Below, piece after piece: positions 53,201 to 62,218 of a stretch of 64,000 nt of DNA. The DNA is taken from contig JAICUB010000035.1 in the NCBI GenBank assembly GCA_025936045.1, positions 1 through 64,000 of the forward strand. The letters run 5' to 3'. Position 1 is the first letter of the stretch. Every line of letters begins with the position of its first letter. The DNA is from Polyangiaceae bacterium (GTDB taxonomy: Bacteria; Myxococcota_A; Polyangia; Polyangiales; Polyangiaceae). The translations under genes and the position numbers were made by a program. The notes beneath the pieces are model-generated. The model had not been told where the DNA came from. It searched no databases and saw only the letters and a list, made by a program, of their open reading frames with translations.

Positions 53201-55597
53201 GACGCGCTCCCAGAGCGCGCTCTTTTGTCGGGGCGTCGCGGCCGCCTCGATTTGTAGATCGAGGTTGTCGAGCAGGTCCTTGAAGCGACCGGCCTTGCTG
53301 TAGAGCCGCTCGAGGCCGCGTAGGGCTTCGAGCGATTTCGGATCGAGATCGAGCGCCGCCTGGAAGCGCCGCTCGGCCTCGCCGTCGTCTCCGAGCTTCA
53401 TCTCGTAGAGCTCGGCGATGCGACAGAGCGTCTTCAGCCGCTCCTCGCCGCCCTGGCCGCTCGCGCGCCGCTCGAGGATCTTCACGAGGCCGCCGAAGTC
53501 CCCGGCGCGCTCGCACAAGCGGGCGAGCTGGTTGCCCGCCGTAACATGACCGGGATCCTCCGCGAGGATGGCCTCGACCATGTTGCGTGCGGAAGCGGCG
53601 TCGTTCAGATGAAGCTCGAGTAGCTCGGCGGCTTCGGCGCGAAAATCACGCGCCTGGGCGGGGCTCGCCGATGCTTCCGCGCGGCGCGTGAGGGTGCCGC
53701 CGAGCTCCGACCACTGCTCCGCCTTCCGATAAATCTTCGCGAGGCCCTCGAGCGCGGCGTCGTTCGCGGGATCGCTCGCGACGACGGCTTGGTACGCGGA
53801 GACGGCGAGATCGAGTCGCTGGAGCTTGTCCGCGTACCAGCGTCCCACGCGCAGGAGGAGCGCGATCTTCTCTTCGGCGGGCAAGGCGTCGCCCTGCGTC
53901 GCTTCCGCCGCGCTCGTGAGCACTTCGTTCCAGGCGTCGGCGCGCGCCCCGGCGAGACGCTCGATTTCGGTGGCGAGCGACGCTTGCCGAGGCTCTTCGC
54001 AGAACGCTTGCGTGAACGCGACGAGGGCTTGGTCTCGATCCTTGATTTCTTGCGCGTAAATGCGTCCGATTTCGGCGAAGAGGCGCGAGCGCTCGCCACG
54101 AGTCTGCGCGTGCTCCACGCGCTCGAGCAGCGTTTCGACGAGCTCGTCGAACTTGCCGAGCCGGCGCCGCACCTCTTCGAGGCCGCCGAACGCGACGCGG
54201 TCGTCCGGATCGAGCTCGACGAGCTCCTTGTACAGGATCTCCGCGATGGGCAGGCTCTCGGCGCGCGCGCCGTGGATGCGCGCGGCGCGGAACAAAAGGT
54301 CCTTCTTCGTCGCGCGGTTCTCCGCGGGGAGCTCGCGCGCGGCTTCGATGAAGGCGGCCGCGACACGCGCGGGCGCGCCCTCGGCGGCGGACTCGAGCTG
54401 CATCGCAACGCTCTCGTTCGTCGGCTCGGCCTTGAGCCGTCCGAGCAGGCTCTCGACCTCTTCCCCCGACATGGGCGGGGCGATGCTCATCACGCGCGCT
54501 GCCTGGTCGAGTAGCGCGAGCACCTCCTTCGCGTTCGCCGGGCGCTTGTCGGGGTCCTTTTCGAGCAGTCGCCCGACGAGCTCGTCGATGTCGTGCGGCA
54601 CGAAGCCCTTCGGAGCGAGCGTGCTCGGCGCCACGGGCGCGCGCGTGAGGTGCCCGAAGGCCGCGTCGAGCGCGGAACCCTCGCCGAACGGCGGCCGCCC
54701 CGTCAGGAGCTCGAACGCCATCGCGCCGAACGAGTACACGTCACTGCGCGCGTCGGCTTCGACGCCGCGGATTTGCTCGGGCGCGGCCGTCCAGGGCGAG
54801 GCCATCGTCGAGTACAAATCGTTGCGGCCGGTCCCTGGTCGCGGGCGAGCGCGCAACCGATCGGCGCCGGCGTCGAGCAGCACGACGCGAAGCGCACCCT
54901 CCGGCGTGCGCAGCGACACGACGTTCGCGAGCCGCAGGTCACCGTGCGCGATGCGTCGTTGATGGAGCGCGGCGAGCGCCTCGAGCACGGCGCGGAGCAG
55001 CGGGCGCGCGTCGTTCGCGTGGAGCGGCCCGCTCTTCGTCACCCGCGCGGCGAGCGTCTCGCCCGCGAGTAGCTCGTGCGCGACGTACGCGCGGCCGTCG
55101 CTCGTGCCGGCTTCGAGCCGCTGCGGCAAAAACTCGTGCTCGATCTCGGCGATGAGGCGGTTCAGCGTGAGAAAGCGCTGTAGGCCGCGCCGATCGCGCG
55201 TGGCTTCGTGGCGCAAGAGACGCAGTCGGTACTCGACGCCGTCGCGCGTGGCCGCGTAGACGACGGCGGAGCGACCCTCGCCGAGCTTTCGCACGAGCGT
55301 GAAGTGACCGAAGCTCGCGTTCGCCGGAAGCTCGTCGTCCGGCGTGAGGCCGGTCGTGCGCACGCGGAAGAGCTCGGGGCTCGCGTCCGGGCGCAAGGCG
55401 AGGATCGCGTCGCAGAGCGCTTCAACGGCGTCCTCTTCGGCGCAGTGAGCGGCGAGGGCCCCCGCAAAGGAAGCTTTCGCCGCCGTCCCGCCCACACGCT
55501 CGGGGTCGAACCCCAAAAGGTCCCGGCTGACATGAAGTAGTTCTTCGAGCTCGAAAGTGCGCTCGAGCTCCGCGCGCAAGAGGTCCGTCTCGATCAT
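50297..55597 (-). CDS. Kinase-like TPR protein (1766 residues) with degenerate kinase motifs
   Basis: The product has a helical N-terminal domain (about 1-75, LERTFELEELLHVSRDLLGF), a protein-kinase fold (about 97-365) and then some 25 TPR-like helix pairs up to about 1560. A last domain (about 1560-1766) is rich in hydrophobic helices without a clear match. In the kinase part the glycine loop is GEGRSAVVY (106-114). The beta-3 lysine is Arg (YRLRLLR, R126). HRDLKxxN is HGDLRLAN (D220 and N225 kept), and DFG is DAG (D242-G244). The activation segment ends in the normal MASPWTAAPEQIRG and SDVYSFGAMAFELLTGRPPFG. Loss of the ATP-anchoring Lys suggests a pseudokinase or atypical kinase. The TPR array should be a scaffold. 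Cytoplasmic; no membrane helix seen. Confidence 0.85.
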   Translation of the reverse strand: MIETDLLRAELERTFELEELLHVSRDLLGFDPERVGGTAAKASFAGALAAHCAEEDAVEALCDAILALRPDASPELFRVRTTGLTPDDELPANASFGHFTLVRKLGEGRSAVVYAATRDGVEYRLRLLRHEATRDRRGLQRFLTLNRLIAEIEHEFLPQRLEAGTSDGRAYVAHELLAGETLAARVTKSGPLHANDARPLLRAVLEALAALHQRRIAHGDLRLANVVSLRTPEGALRVVLLDAGADRLRARPRPGTGRNDLYSTMASPWTAAPEQIRGVEADARSDVYSFGAMAFELLTGRPPFGEGSALDAAFGHLTRAPVAPSTLAPKGFVPHDIDELVGRLLEKDPDKRPANAKEVLALLDQAARVMSIAPPMSGEEVESLLGRLKAEPTNESVAMQLESAAEGAPARVAAAFIEAARELPAENRATKKDLLFRAARIHGARAESLPIAEILYKELVELDPDDRVAFGGLEEVRRRLGKFDELVETLLERVEHAQTRGERSRLFAEIGRIYAQEIKDRDQALVAFTQAFCEEPRQASLATEIERLAGARADAWNEVLTSAAEATQGDALPAEEKIALLLRVGRWYADKLQRLDLAVSAYQAVVASDPANDAALEGLAKIYRKAEQWSELGGTLTRRAEASASPAQARDFRAEAAELLELHLNDAASARNMVEAILAEDPGHVTAGNQLARLCERAGDFGGLVKILERRASGQGGEERLKTLCRIAELYEMKLGDDGEAERRFQAALDLDPKSLEALRGLERLYSKAGRFKDLLDNLDLQIEAAATPRQKSALWERVASIYEEEFLDHDKAASALEELLELDPTHDAALGALARHYRALERWDDAATIYERHERVLTEPARKLPILLQRARLLADQLNAPDRAIDAYEQVLALAPAHPQALEALARLRESAGDAGAALAAIDALAAKANTPEAKAEQLLRAAKLLESRGDRDGAIERYKQALDANPNDARAAASLREAYVARGDVNAAIQLIERAIEHTDGDRAKAKLAGQMASLYRNKLKDDRRAEEAAKRAVKLDPTNLEGLLVLGDLALDDKRYLEAAKHYEVVAGRADSLERGEAVRMLIRYVDALSLSGSTEQALVPMDTLLRLAPEDRQALERVAQVTFEHGSPARAAELYGTLIDRFDGILDDESRYVAYYRRGESLRRTGELAAAVPLLETATEIDPSKSEPLVALAQAHMALDAWDDAIAVKTRELDIATGDARVQLLLDIGEIASSKLNDRTQAAKSFVAALEERPDDRRILAKLMQLYSEEKDWNKLVEVVIKLADFVEDPKQRVKYVHTAANLTATQIGDTKRALELYEQVLALEPDFEKASMEALELYLDRKEYAGAEKLLQQKLSRATAADDQGGMLAAFSALGDVYEQMGSTDKSIDALEAAQTLDPENRERAEKLGALYATDPERYLEKAVVSQGVLLKQNPYRAESYKALRRLYTETRRADSAWCLCQALTLLKLAEPDEERFFKRMRSDTAATAQAALSDDDWLNLVTHADVDPLLTAVFALIEPAVAAKRGQSLGDLGYDESHLVEVDEHPAPVCQSLYYAGGVLGVPLPLVVEDPNERGGLGFVLGREPVISLGRTALLPDVPLRPAAFIAGRHLSYVRPGSYIRHLLATGTALKSWLFAAIRLTAPQFPVAPELSGAVAEAMRALDAGIQGPARDQLTRVVSKLIQSGTSLDLKRWVSGLDLTADRVGFLLAHDLEAAVAVIRASDEASSAVPQQDRFQELVLFSVSPAYFKLRERLGITIDA

Positions 55598-55758
55598 GAC
55601 AAGAGTCCGTGGAGAGGATCCGCCGAGGCGCTTCGCGCATGGGAACCGTGGGCGGCGGGGCGCAAACGATAGCCCGGCTTACGGGCGCCTTGGGGCAAAA
55701 TTCCTACCTCCTCTTTGGCCAGCTCCGCGGGAGCATGCGAAGGTAGCCGCGAGCCCGG

Positions 55759-56052
55759 ATGAAGTCGGCAGTGCTTTTGGCCCAGCGCGTGTTGCCCCTT
55801 TTGGTCACGGCGGGGGCGGCGATCGCGGTACCCATCCTCATCTTCTCACCGTCGGGGCTTTCGCGCCTCACCGCGCTCCGTCAGGAACGGGCCCGGGCCG
55901 ACGAAGAAGTTACGCGGTTGTCCCGCGAGATCGACCGACTCCGCGCGGAGGTTTCGCGTGTGAAGGAAGATCCCGCGTACGTCGAACGCGCCGCCCGTGA
56001 CGAGCTTGGCCTCGTGCGTCAGACCGAGGTCGTGTTTCAGTTCCGGCGCTAA
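55759..56052 (+). CDS. FtsB/DivIC-type septum formation initiator
   Basis: This 97-residue bitopic membrane protein has one N-terminal helix (VLPLLVTAGAAIAVPILIF, about 11-29) and a periplasmic coiled coil (LTALRQERARADEEVTRLSREIDRLRAEVSRVKED). The C-terminal motif YVERAARDELGLVRQTEVVFQF is typical of FtsB, which joins FtsL and FtsQ at the division site. Its size and order of parts fit. It starts 161 bp from the divergent kinase-TPR gene. Confidence 0.85.
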   Translation: MKSAVLLAQRVLPLLVTAGAAIAVPILIFSPSGLSRLTALRQERARADEEVTRLSREIDRLRAEVSRVKEDPAYVERAARDELGLVRQTEVVFQFRR

Positions 56053-56102
56053 GATCTGGCCCCCCGAGACTGCGGATCTCGAGACTGAGGTAGGCTTTCG
56101 TC

Positions 56103-57191
56103 GTGTCCGTGGAAGTCGTGCGTCTGCTCCTCCGCGCGGGGGCTTCCGAAACCGAGGTCGAAGAGGCGCTGGGACGCGCCGTGAGCAGCGGCCAGTCGCT
56201 CGCGCGCGCTCTCGGAGATGCCGAGCCTGAGCTACAAAATCGCCTCGAACGCGAGCTTCTCCGCGTCGAAGTGCCGTCGATCGAAATGGTTCGGCCAGAG
56301 CTCGAACAACTGGCGCTCTTGCCGCCCGGACTCGCCGATCGGCTCGGTGCCGTCCCGGTACGTAAGGACGTACGTTCGGGGCGCGTCGACATCGCTGCCG
56401 TCGATCCGCTCGACGCGCATCTCGCGAGCGAGCTCGAGTTCCACCTCGGCGCGAAGGTTCGCGTGCTGCGCGCCGATCCGGAAGCCGTGAAGGCCGCACT
56501 TGCCGGTTCGACGACACCGCGGGTGCCGAGCGGTCCGCCACTCCCGCTCGTCAGGCGTGCCGTCATGGGCGACGTCCGGCCGGCCACGCCGGTCCCCGCA
56601 GATGGGGACGCGAGTGCGACGGCTCTTACGCAGTCAGAGCCGCCACCGTCGGGTGACGAGCCGGTGCTCAGCCTTTCCCGCGCACGCCCGGCGCAAACCG
56701 CCGCGGTGCCCGGCCCCTCACTACCGCTCGAGCTCGCGCGCGCGACGTTCGAACAGACGCGCACGCCGGACGCGGTCGTCACGGCGCTGATCGAGGGTTT
56801 GGCGCCGGCGCGGACGCTGATTCTCGCCGTCCGCTCGAGCTCGTACGTGGGCCGAGCGGGCAGCGCCGCCTTCGAGCGCGACGCGGTAAGACAGATCGAA
56901 ATCCTCAATTCCTCGCCGAGCGTGCTCCAAACCGCGACGCGCGCCGGGTTCTATCTCGGAGCGCTGCCGCACACGCCGGCGCATGCTCCGCTCCGCTCGC
57001 TCTTCGGTGAGACCGACGACGAGGTGTACGTCGCATCGGTGAGCGCGTCGGGTCACGCGACGCTCGTCATCGTCTGCGACCCCGCGGCGCTCGGTGGCAG
57101 CTTCGACGCCACGCGCCGCATCGACGTGCTCGCGGGCGCGGCCGGCCAAGCGCTCGAGCGTATTTTGATGAGCCGCAAGCGTGGAGGCTAG
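56103..57191 (+). CDS. MshEN (GspE-N) domain protein with a C-terminal GAF-like domain
   Basis: The first 135 residues match the N-terminal domain of type II/IV secretion ATPases: LLRAGASETEVEEALGRAVSSGQSLARAL, VEVPSIEMVRPELEQLALLPPGLADRLGAVPVRK and VDIAAVDPLDAHLASELEFHLGAKVRVLRAD. In some family members this domain binds cyclic di-GMP. No ATPase core follows. After a Pro/Ser/Ala linker (about 136-205) there is a domain of about 150 residues that resembles a GAF domain (LARATFEQTRTPDAVVTALIEGLAPARTLILAVRSSSYVGRAG, ending RIDVLAGAAGQALERILMSRK). I infer a signalling or regulatory role. It lies 50 bp after the FtsB-like gene and 6 bp before methylmalonyl-CoA mutase. Confidence 0.75.
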   Translation: MSVEVVRLLLRAGASETEVEEALGRAVSSGQSLARALGDAEPELQNRLERELLRVEVPSIEMVRPELEQLALLPPGLADRLGAVPVRKDVRSGRVDIAAVDPLDAHLASELEFHLGAKVRVLRADPEAVKAALAGSTTPRVPSGPPLPLVRRAVMGDVRPATPVPADGDASATALTQSEPPPSGDEPVLSLSRARPAQTAAVPGPSLPLELARATFEQTRTPDAVVTALIEGLAPARTLILAVRSSSYVGRAGSAAFERDAVRQIEILNSSPSVLQTATRAGFYLGALPHTPAHAPLRSLFGETDDEVYVASVSASGHATLVIVCDPAALGGSFDATRRIDVLAGAAGQALERILMSRKRGG

Positions 57192-57197
57192 TGCCGT

Positions 57198-59345
57198 ATG
57201 AGCCGGGACCCGCGTGAAACATGGCGCGCGCTCGCGCGGGCCGAGCTCGACGGCGCGGACCCCGACACGCTCGTAGGTGAGCTGCCCGAAGGGATTGCGG
57301 AGCAACCGCTTTACGTCGCGGACGACGCGGCGGCGCTGCCTTGGCTCGGGAGCGTGCCCGGCGAGTTTCCGTACCTGCGCGGCGTGCGTGCGACGATGTA
57401 CGCCAAACGACCGTGGACGCTGCGCCAATACGCGGGGTTTTCGACGGCGGACGAGACGAACGCGTTTTTTCGGCGGGCCCTCGCCGCGGGGCAGACGGGT
57501 CTCAGCGTCGCCTTCGATCTCGCGACGCACCGTGGCTACGACAGCGACCACCCGCGCGTTCGCGGCGACGTCGGCAAGGCGGGCGTCGCGGTCGACTCCG
57601 TCGAAGACATGAAGCGCCTGTTCGACGGCATTCCGCTCGAGCGCGCGAGCGTGTCGATGACGATGAACGGCGCGGTGCTCCCCGTGCTCGCCGCGTTCAT
57701 CGTCGCCGGTGAAGAGCAGGGCGTGCCGGCGAGCGCGCTCACGGGCACGATCCAGAACGATATCTTGAAGGAATTTTTGGTGCGGAACACGTTCGTGTAT
57801 CCGCCGGCTCCGTCGCTCCGTATCGTCGCGGACGTGATCGAGCATTTGACGCGCGCGCTCCCGCGCTTCAACTCGCTCTCGATTTCCGGCTACCACATGC
57901 AGGAGGCCGGAGCGACGGCCGAGCTCGAGCTCGGCTACACGCTCGCCGACGGGCTCGAGTACGTGCGCGCGGGGCTTTCGCGCGGGCTCGACATCGACGC
58001 GTTCGCGCCGCGTTTGTCGTTCTTTTTCGGCATCGGTATGAGCTTCTTCGTCGAAATCGCGAAGCTTCGCGCCGCGCGCGTGCTCTGGGCGACGCTCGTG
58101 AAGGAGCGCTTCGCGCCGAAGGATCCGCGCTCGCTCCTCTTGCGCACGCACTGTCAAACCTCGGGCGTGAGCCTCACGGTCGCCGATCCCCTGAACAACG
58201 TCGCGCGCACGACGCTCGAGGCGCTCGCGGCCGTGCTCGGCGGAACCCAGAGCCTGCACACGAACGCTTACGACGAGGCCCTCGCGCTCCCGAGCGACGA
58301 CGCCGCCCGCGTGGCCCGCGCGACGCAGCTCATCCTCGCGCACGAAACGGGCGTGCCGCACGTCGTCGATCCTCTCGGCGGCTCCTACTACGTGGAGAGC
58401 CTGACGCACGAGCTCGTCTTGCGCGCTCGCGCGATCATCGACGAGGTCGAAGCGAGCGGCGGCATGGCACGCGCCATCGAAGCAGGGCTCGCACGCCGGC
58501 GCATCGAGGCGGCCGCCGCGCGCCGGCAAGCGCGGCGCGATCGCGGCACGGAGCTCGTCGTCGGCGTGAACGCGTTTCGCGCGGAGCAAGCGGAGCCGCC
58601 GGCCGTGCGCGTGGTCGATACGGCAGCCGCGCGCGAGGCCCAATGCGCGCGGCTCGCCGAGCTTCGCCGCTCGCGTGACGGAGCGGCCGCCGCAGCGGCG
58701 CTCGACGGCCTGCGCGCCGCCGCGCGCAGCGACGGTAATTTGTTGGCGGCGAGCGTCGTGGCGGCTCGAGCGCGTTGCAGCGTCGGGGAAATCAGCGAGG
58801 CGCTTGCCGACGTGTTCGGTCGCTACGAAGCTTCGGCCGGAGTCTTGCGCGGCGTGTACGACGACGAATACGGCGACGACGCGGAGTGGCGCGCCCTCAA
58901 GCAGCGAGTGCTGGAATTCGCGCGCCGGCACGGGCGGCGCCCGCGCATTCTCGTCGCCAAGCTCGGGCAGGATGGGCACGACCGCGGCCAAAAAGTGATC
59001 GCGTCGGGGCTCGCCGATCTCGGCTTCGACGTGGATCTCGGACCGCTCTTCACGACGCCCGAGGAGGTCGCGCGTCACGCCATCGAAAACGACGTGCACG
59101 TGGTCGGCATCTCGTCGCAGGCGGGCGCGCACACGACGCTCGTGCCGGAGCTACGGCGCGCGCTCGTCGCGGGCGGCGCCGGGGACGTGCGCATCGTTTG
59201 CGGCGGCATCATTCCGCCCGCCGACGTGGCCGCGCTCACAGCGGCGGGCGTCGCCGCCGTGTTCGGTCCGGGCACGCGCGTCCCCGACGCGGCCAAACGC
59301 TTGCTCGACCTGTTCGACGACGCCGTCCAGCCGTCCCATGGCTGA
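57198..59345 (+). CDS. Methylmalonyl-CoA mutase
   Basis: This adenosylcobalamin enzyme interconverts (R)-methylmalonyl-CoA and succinyl-CoA. The 715-residue chain carries both the TIM barrel ([18 protein letters not shown], the [20 protein letters not shown] and [20 protein letters not shown] blocks) and the B12-binding domain ([31 protein letters not shown]; cobalt-ligand His about 594). The Tyr and Arg that distinguish it from isobutyryl-CoA mutase are kept (TMY and SLRI). The motif usually read SSLxxGH is SSQAGAH here, a mild departure. A single chain, rather than a small/large heterodimer, is coded. It overlaps meaB by eight bases. Confidence 0.94.
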   Translation: MSRDPRETWRALARAELDGADPDTLVGELPEGIAEQPLYVADDAAALPWLGSVPGEFPYLRGVRATMYAKRPWTLRQYAGFSTADETNAFFRRALAAGQTGLSVAFDLATHRGYDSDHPRVRGDVGKAGVAVDSVEDMKRLFDGIPLERASVSMTMNGAVLPVLAAFIVAGEEQGVPASALTGTIQNDILKEFLVRNTFVYPPAPSLRIVADVIEHLTRALPRFNSLSISGYHMQEAGATAELELGYTLADGLEYVRAGLSRGLDIDAFAPRLSFFFGIGMSFFVEIAKLRAARVLWATLVKERFAPKDPRSLLLRTHCQTSGVSLTVADPLNNVARTTLEALAAVLGGTQSLHTNAYDEALALPSDDAARVARATQLILAHETGVPHVVDPLGGSYYVESLTHELVLRARAIIDEVEASGGMARAIEAGLARRRIEAAAARRQARRDRGTELVVGVNAFRAEQAEPPAVRVVDTAAAREAQCARLAELRRSRDGAAAAAALDGLRAAARSDGNLLAASVVAARARCSVGEISEALADVFGRYEASAGVLRGVYDDEYGDDAEWRALKQRVLEFARRHGRRPRILVAKLGQDGHDRGQKVIASGLADLGFDVDLGPLFTTPEEVARHAIENDVHVVGISSQAGAHTTLVPELRRALVAGGAGDVRIVCGGIIPPADVAALTAAGVAAVFGPGTRVPDAAKRLLDLFDDAVQPSHG

Positions 59346-60327
59346 TACGGCTGACGACGCGAGCGCCCTCGCCGCCGGCGTCGCCAGCGGGGATCGGCGC
59401 GCGCTCGGCCGCGCCATCACGCTCGTCGAGAGCGACCGAGCGGAGGATTCGCCGCGCGCCGAAGCGCTGCTCGCCGCGCTCTGGCCGCGTACGGGCGGGT
59501 CGCGCCGCGTCGGCGTTACGGGTCCGCCGGGCGCCGGAAAAAGCACGCTGATCGACGCGCTCGGCCGCAACCTCGTCGCGCGTGGCGAGAGCGTCGCCGT
59601 GCTCGCCATCGACCCTTCGAGCCCGCTCGGCGGCGGCAGCATTCTCGGCGACAAGACGCGCATGGGCCGGCTCGGCGCCGAGGCGAGGAGTTTCATCCGG
59701 CCGACTCCGGCGCGCGGAGCGAGCGGTGGCGTGGGCTCGCACACGGCCGAGGCCCTCTTGCTGTGCGAGGCCGCGGGCTACACGGTCGTCGTGATCGAAA
59801 CGCTCGGGACCGGGCAGGGCGAGCACGCGGTCGCCGGGCTGGTCGACAGTTTGGTTCTGCTCGTGAATCCGGGCGCCGGCGACGAGCTCCAGGGCATGAA
59901 ACGCGGCGCCATCGAGCTCGCCGACGTCGTGGTGGTGAACAAGGCGGATGGCGAGCAGCGAGTGCTCGCGGAACGCGCAGTCAGCGAGCTCACGAGCGCC
60001 CTCGGACTCTTCGCGCGGGCGACGGGGGAGGGCGCTCCCGCGGTCTTGGCCGTGAGCGCGGCGGAAGAGCGCGGCCTCGACGAGCTCTGGGCTGCCGTGG
60101 AAGCGTCGCTTGCCGCGGCGCGAGCGAGCGGGGCCTTCGAGCGCCGTCGCGCTCAGGCCAACGAGCGGACCCTCGCGGACGCCATCGAGCGGCTGCTCCG
60201 GAGCGAGCTCTCGGCGCCGGCTTGGGCCGTCGAGCGCCAGCGGCTCGAGAGCGAGGTGCGGGCCGGCCGCCTGAGCACGCGCGAAGCGGCGCGGCGCGTG
60301 GTCGCGCTCGCGCGGCGCGGCGCGTAA
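59338..60327 (+). CDS. meaB: MeaB-type G3E GTPase, methylmalonyl-CoA mutase chaperone
   Basis: This GTPase protects and reactivates the mutase and controls cofactor loading. The 329-residue product has Walker [10 protein letters not shown] (about 62-70), the family block [42 protein letters not shown] with the switch III region, the base-recognition NKADGE and a C-terminal dimerisation arm ([23 protein letters not shown]). The Gly following GQ is normally a Val or Ser (GVGQSE); here the motif is GTGQGE. Start overlaps the mutase stop, so expression is coupled. Confidence 0.94.
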   Translation: MADTADDASALAAGVASGDRRALGRAITLVESDRAEDSPRAEALLAALWPRTGGSRRVGVTGPPGAGKSTLIDALGRNLVARGESVAVLAIDPSSPLGGGSILGDKTRMGRLGAEARSFIRPTPARGASGGVGSHTAEALLLCEAAGYTVVVIETLGTGQGEHAVAGLVDSLVLLVNPGAGDELQGMKRGAIELADVVVVNKADGEQRVLAERAVSELTSALGLFARATGEGAPAVLAVSAAEERGLDELWAAVEASLAAARASGAFERRRAQANERTLADAIERLLRSELSAPAWAVERQRLESEVRAGRLSTREAARRVVALARRGA

Positions 60328-60330
60328 GCG

Positions 60331-60801
60331 CTACCGCCGACTTGCGGCGATCACGTTCGGAGGCGCCTGAACGAGCTCGATGAGGACGCCTTCACCGCCC
60401 TGCGGCGAGTCGGGGGCACCCTTCGGATGAATGAAACAGACGTCGTGGCCCGCGGCGCCCGGGCGGATGCCGCCCGGCGCGAAGCGAACGCCGCGCTCGC
60501 CGAGCCACGCGTAGGCTGCGCGACGGTCATCGACCCAGCGCCCGACGTGATTCAACGCGGGCTCGTCGACGCGAGGGCGCGCGGCCGCGTCGAGCGGCTG
60601 CATCAGATCGATTTCGACGGCGTGCTCGCCTTCACCCAGCTCGAGCACGTCTTCATCGACGTTTTCGCTCGTGCTGCGAAAGCTCGAGACGTGCGCGACT
60701 CCGAGCAGATCCACCCAGAGGGCGCGGAGTCTTCCCTTGTCTTTCGCGCCGATCGCGACCTGTTGCACGCCGAGCACGCGGAACGGTCGCGGGCTCGTCA
60801 C
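60331..60801 (-). CDS. VOC-family protein, methylmalonyl-CoA epimerase-like
   Basis: The 156-residue product (GTG start complementary to 60799-60801) follows the glyoxalase/VOC plan of two beta-alpha-beta-beta-beta halves: [25 protein letters not shown], then [37 protein letters not shown] and [12 protein letters not shown]. The pattern LNHVxxxVDD and IELVQ fits methylmalonyl-CoA epimerase, which would join propionate use to the mutase. The His that opens the family's first metal site is Gln here (VQQVAI). The gene faces meaB with 3 bp between the stops. Its start overlaps the stop of the upstream exported-protein gene, so they form one unit. Enzyme activity is not certain. Confidence 0.75.
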   Translation of the reverse strand: MTSPRPFRVLGVQQVAIGAKDKGRLRALWVDLLGVAHVSSFRSTSENVDEDVLELGEGEHAVEIDLMQPLDAAARPRVDEPALNHVGRWVDDRRAAYAWLGERGVRFAPGGIRPGAAGHDVCFIHPKGAPDSPQGGEGVLIELVQAPPNVIAASRR

Positions 60802-61460
60802 GGCGCGCGGCCCTGCAGGCCCAGGTTCAGGTCGAGGGAGCTTCCGAGCGCGCGCAGGACGTCCGCCGACACGCCGGCAGTCACGTACAGGCCGAGGTTG
60901 CGCGAGAAGTCGAGCTCCGGCCCTGCGGCGACGTGGAACATCAAGTCCTTCTTGTAGGCGGGTTGGTTCGTTTGCCACGCCGCGGTACCGCGACCGCCCT
61001 CGAGCTCGAATCCCACCGCGGGCTCGATGAAGATTTTGAAGGCGGCGTCGCTCATCGTGTAGATGCGGGTGCCTGCGCCGAGTACGACGAGTGGCTTCGT
61101 GTCCGTCTCCTTCTCCGGACCGAAGCCGAAGCGCGCCCACGCGAACGGCTCGAGGAAATCGAGCACGCCGAAGCTCAGACCGAAATCGCCAGCGAGCGGA
61201 GCCCCGTGCCCGCAAAATTTCTGCTGATCGCCCGGTGCGCTCGCGTCCGGCGCGACGCAGTACGGCGAGCTCCCGTAGCGAATGATCATGCGGTAGCCGA
61301 GGACGAGTCCGGCGCGCACACCGAACTGCCCCCGGTGACCGAAGGTCGTGTCCTTCTCCGCGGGCTTGTCCGCAGCGACGCCTGCTCGCGTCAGAGTGAC
61401 GAACGCGAGGCACGTCGCGACCGCGACGGACAGAGGCCGGAAACGGCGGAGCGGCGCCAC
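60798..61460 (-). CDS. Exported beta-rich protein, possible outer-membrane protein
   Basis: The product is 220 residues from the GTG complementary to 61458-61460. It has a signal peptide ending near GVAA (about residue 30). The rest alternates hydrophobic and polar residues in strands: [79 protein letters not shown] and [26 protein letters not shown]. Two Cys ([10 protein letters not shown]...KFCGHGAP) could form a disulphide loop. This pattern suggests a small beta barrel. I do not recognise the family. The gene starts 20 bp after the TSUP permease on the same strand. Confidence 0.7.
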   Translation of the reverse strand: MAPLRRFRPLSVAVATCLAFVTLTRAGVAADKPAEKDTTFGHRGQFGVRAGLVLGYRMIIRYGSSPYCVAPDASAPGDQQKFCGHGAPLAGDFGLSFGVLDFLEPFAWARFGFGPEKETDTKPLVVLGAGTRIYTMSDAAFKIFIEPAVGFELEGGRGTAAWQTNQPAYKKDLMFHVAAGPELDFSRNLGLYVTAGVSADVLRALGSSLDLNLGLQGRAP

Positions 61461-61480
61461 GCCCGCAAGCGTACCCGATT

Positions 61481-62218
61481 TCAAGCGAGCCCGTGCACGA
61501 CCGCCCCGAGGCCGGCCAAGGCCGCGACCGAGAGCACCGCGACTCGCGTTCGGCCGCCGTCGAGCCAGCGTCCGATCCAGTGGGAGCTCACGAAGCCGAG
61601 CGCGATGCCGGGCCAAAGGCCGAGCGCCAGCGCGAGCTCGTGCCGTCCGATTCTACCCACGAGGGTGAGTGCGAGGATCGACATCGCGGCGCCGACCAGA
61701 AAATAGGTCGCGAGCGTCGAGCGCACGAGCGGGCCGCGTTCGTGCTGGTAGAGGATGGCCACGGGCGGGCCGTCGATCGCGGACGTGATCCCCATGAACC
61801 CGGAGATCGCGCCGATGGCGAGCAAGAGCGGCGGTTTGCGTTCGAAACGCGCGCTCTTCAGCGAAATCCCCACCGACGAGAGCACGATGAGGCCGAGCCC
61901 CGCCGTGAGCGCGCGCTCGTCGAGCGCGCTGAGCGCCAGAGCGCCGAGCACGGTGCCCGGCACTCTTCCGCCGAGGATCCAGCCGATGCCCTTCAGGTCG
62001 ACGGCGCTCCGCTCGCGCCAGGCGGTGAGGCTCAAGAGCAGCGTGCAGGCCAGGATCAGCGGCGCCGGAACGAGCCCCGGATCGAGCCAGGCCAAGATGG
62101 GGGCGGAACAGAGCGAAAACCCGAAGCCGGCGCTGCCTTGTAACGCCGCAGCCGTGGCGACGATGGCCGTCGCGAGCAGCCACTCCGTGAGTGAATGGAA
62201 GCCGGGCAGGGGACTCAC
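61481..62218 (-). CDS. TSUP/TauE-SafE family permease
   Basis: The 245-residue protein has about eight membrane helices and the TSUP family pattern: [32 protein letters not shown] near the N-terminus, then [27 protein letters not shown] and the second half [26 protein letters not shown]. Members export sulphite, sulphonates or organic anions. The specific substrate cannot be told. The start overlaps the stop of the upstream hydrolase gene by four bases (ATGA). Confidence 0.88.
   Translation of the reverse strand: MSPLPGFHSLTEWLLATAIVATAAALQGSAGFGFSLCSAPILAWLDPGLVPAPLILACTLLLSLTAWRERSAVDLKGIGWILGGRVPGTVLGALALSALDERALTAGLGLIVLSSVGISLKSARFERKPPLLLAIGAISGFMGITSAIDGPPVAILYQHERGPLVRSTLATYFLVGAAMSILALTLVGRIGRHELALALGLWPGIALGFVSSHWIGRWLDGGRTRVAVLSVAALAGLGAVVHGLA

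Noticed and set aside
56721-59132. 803-codon minus-strand frame opposite methylmalonyl-CoA mutase
   Set aside because: Arg/His-rich translation without motifs, directly antisense to a highly conserved gene.
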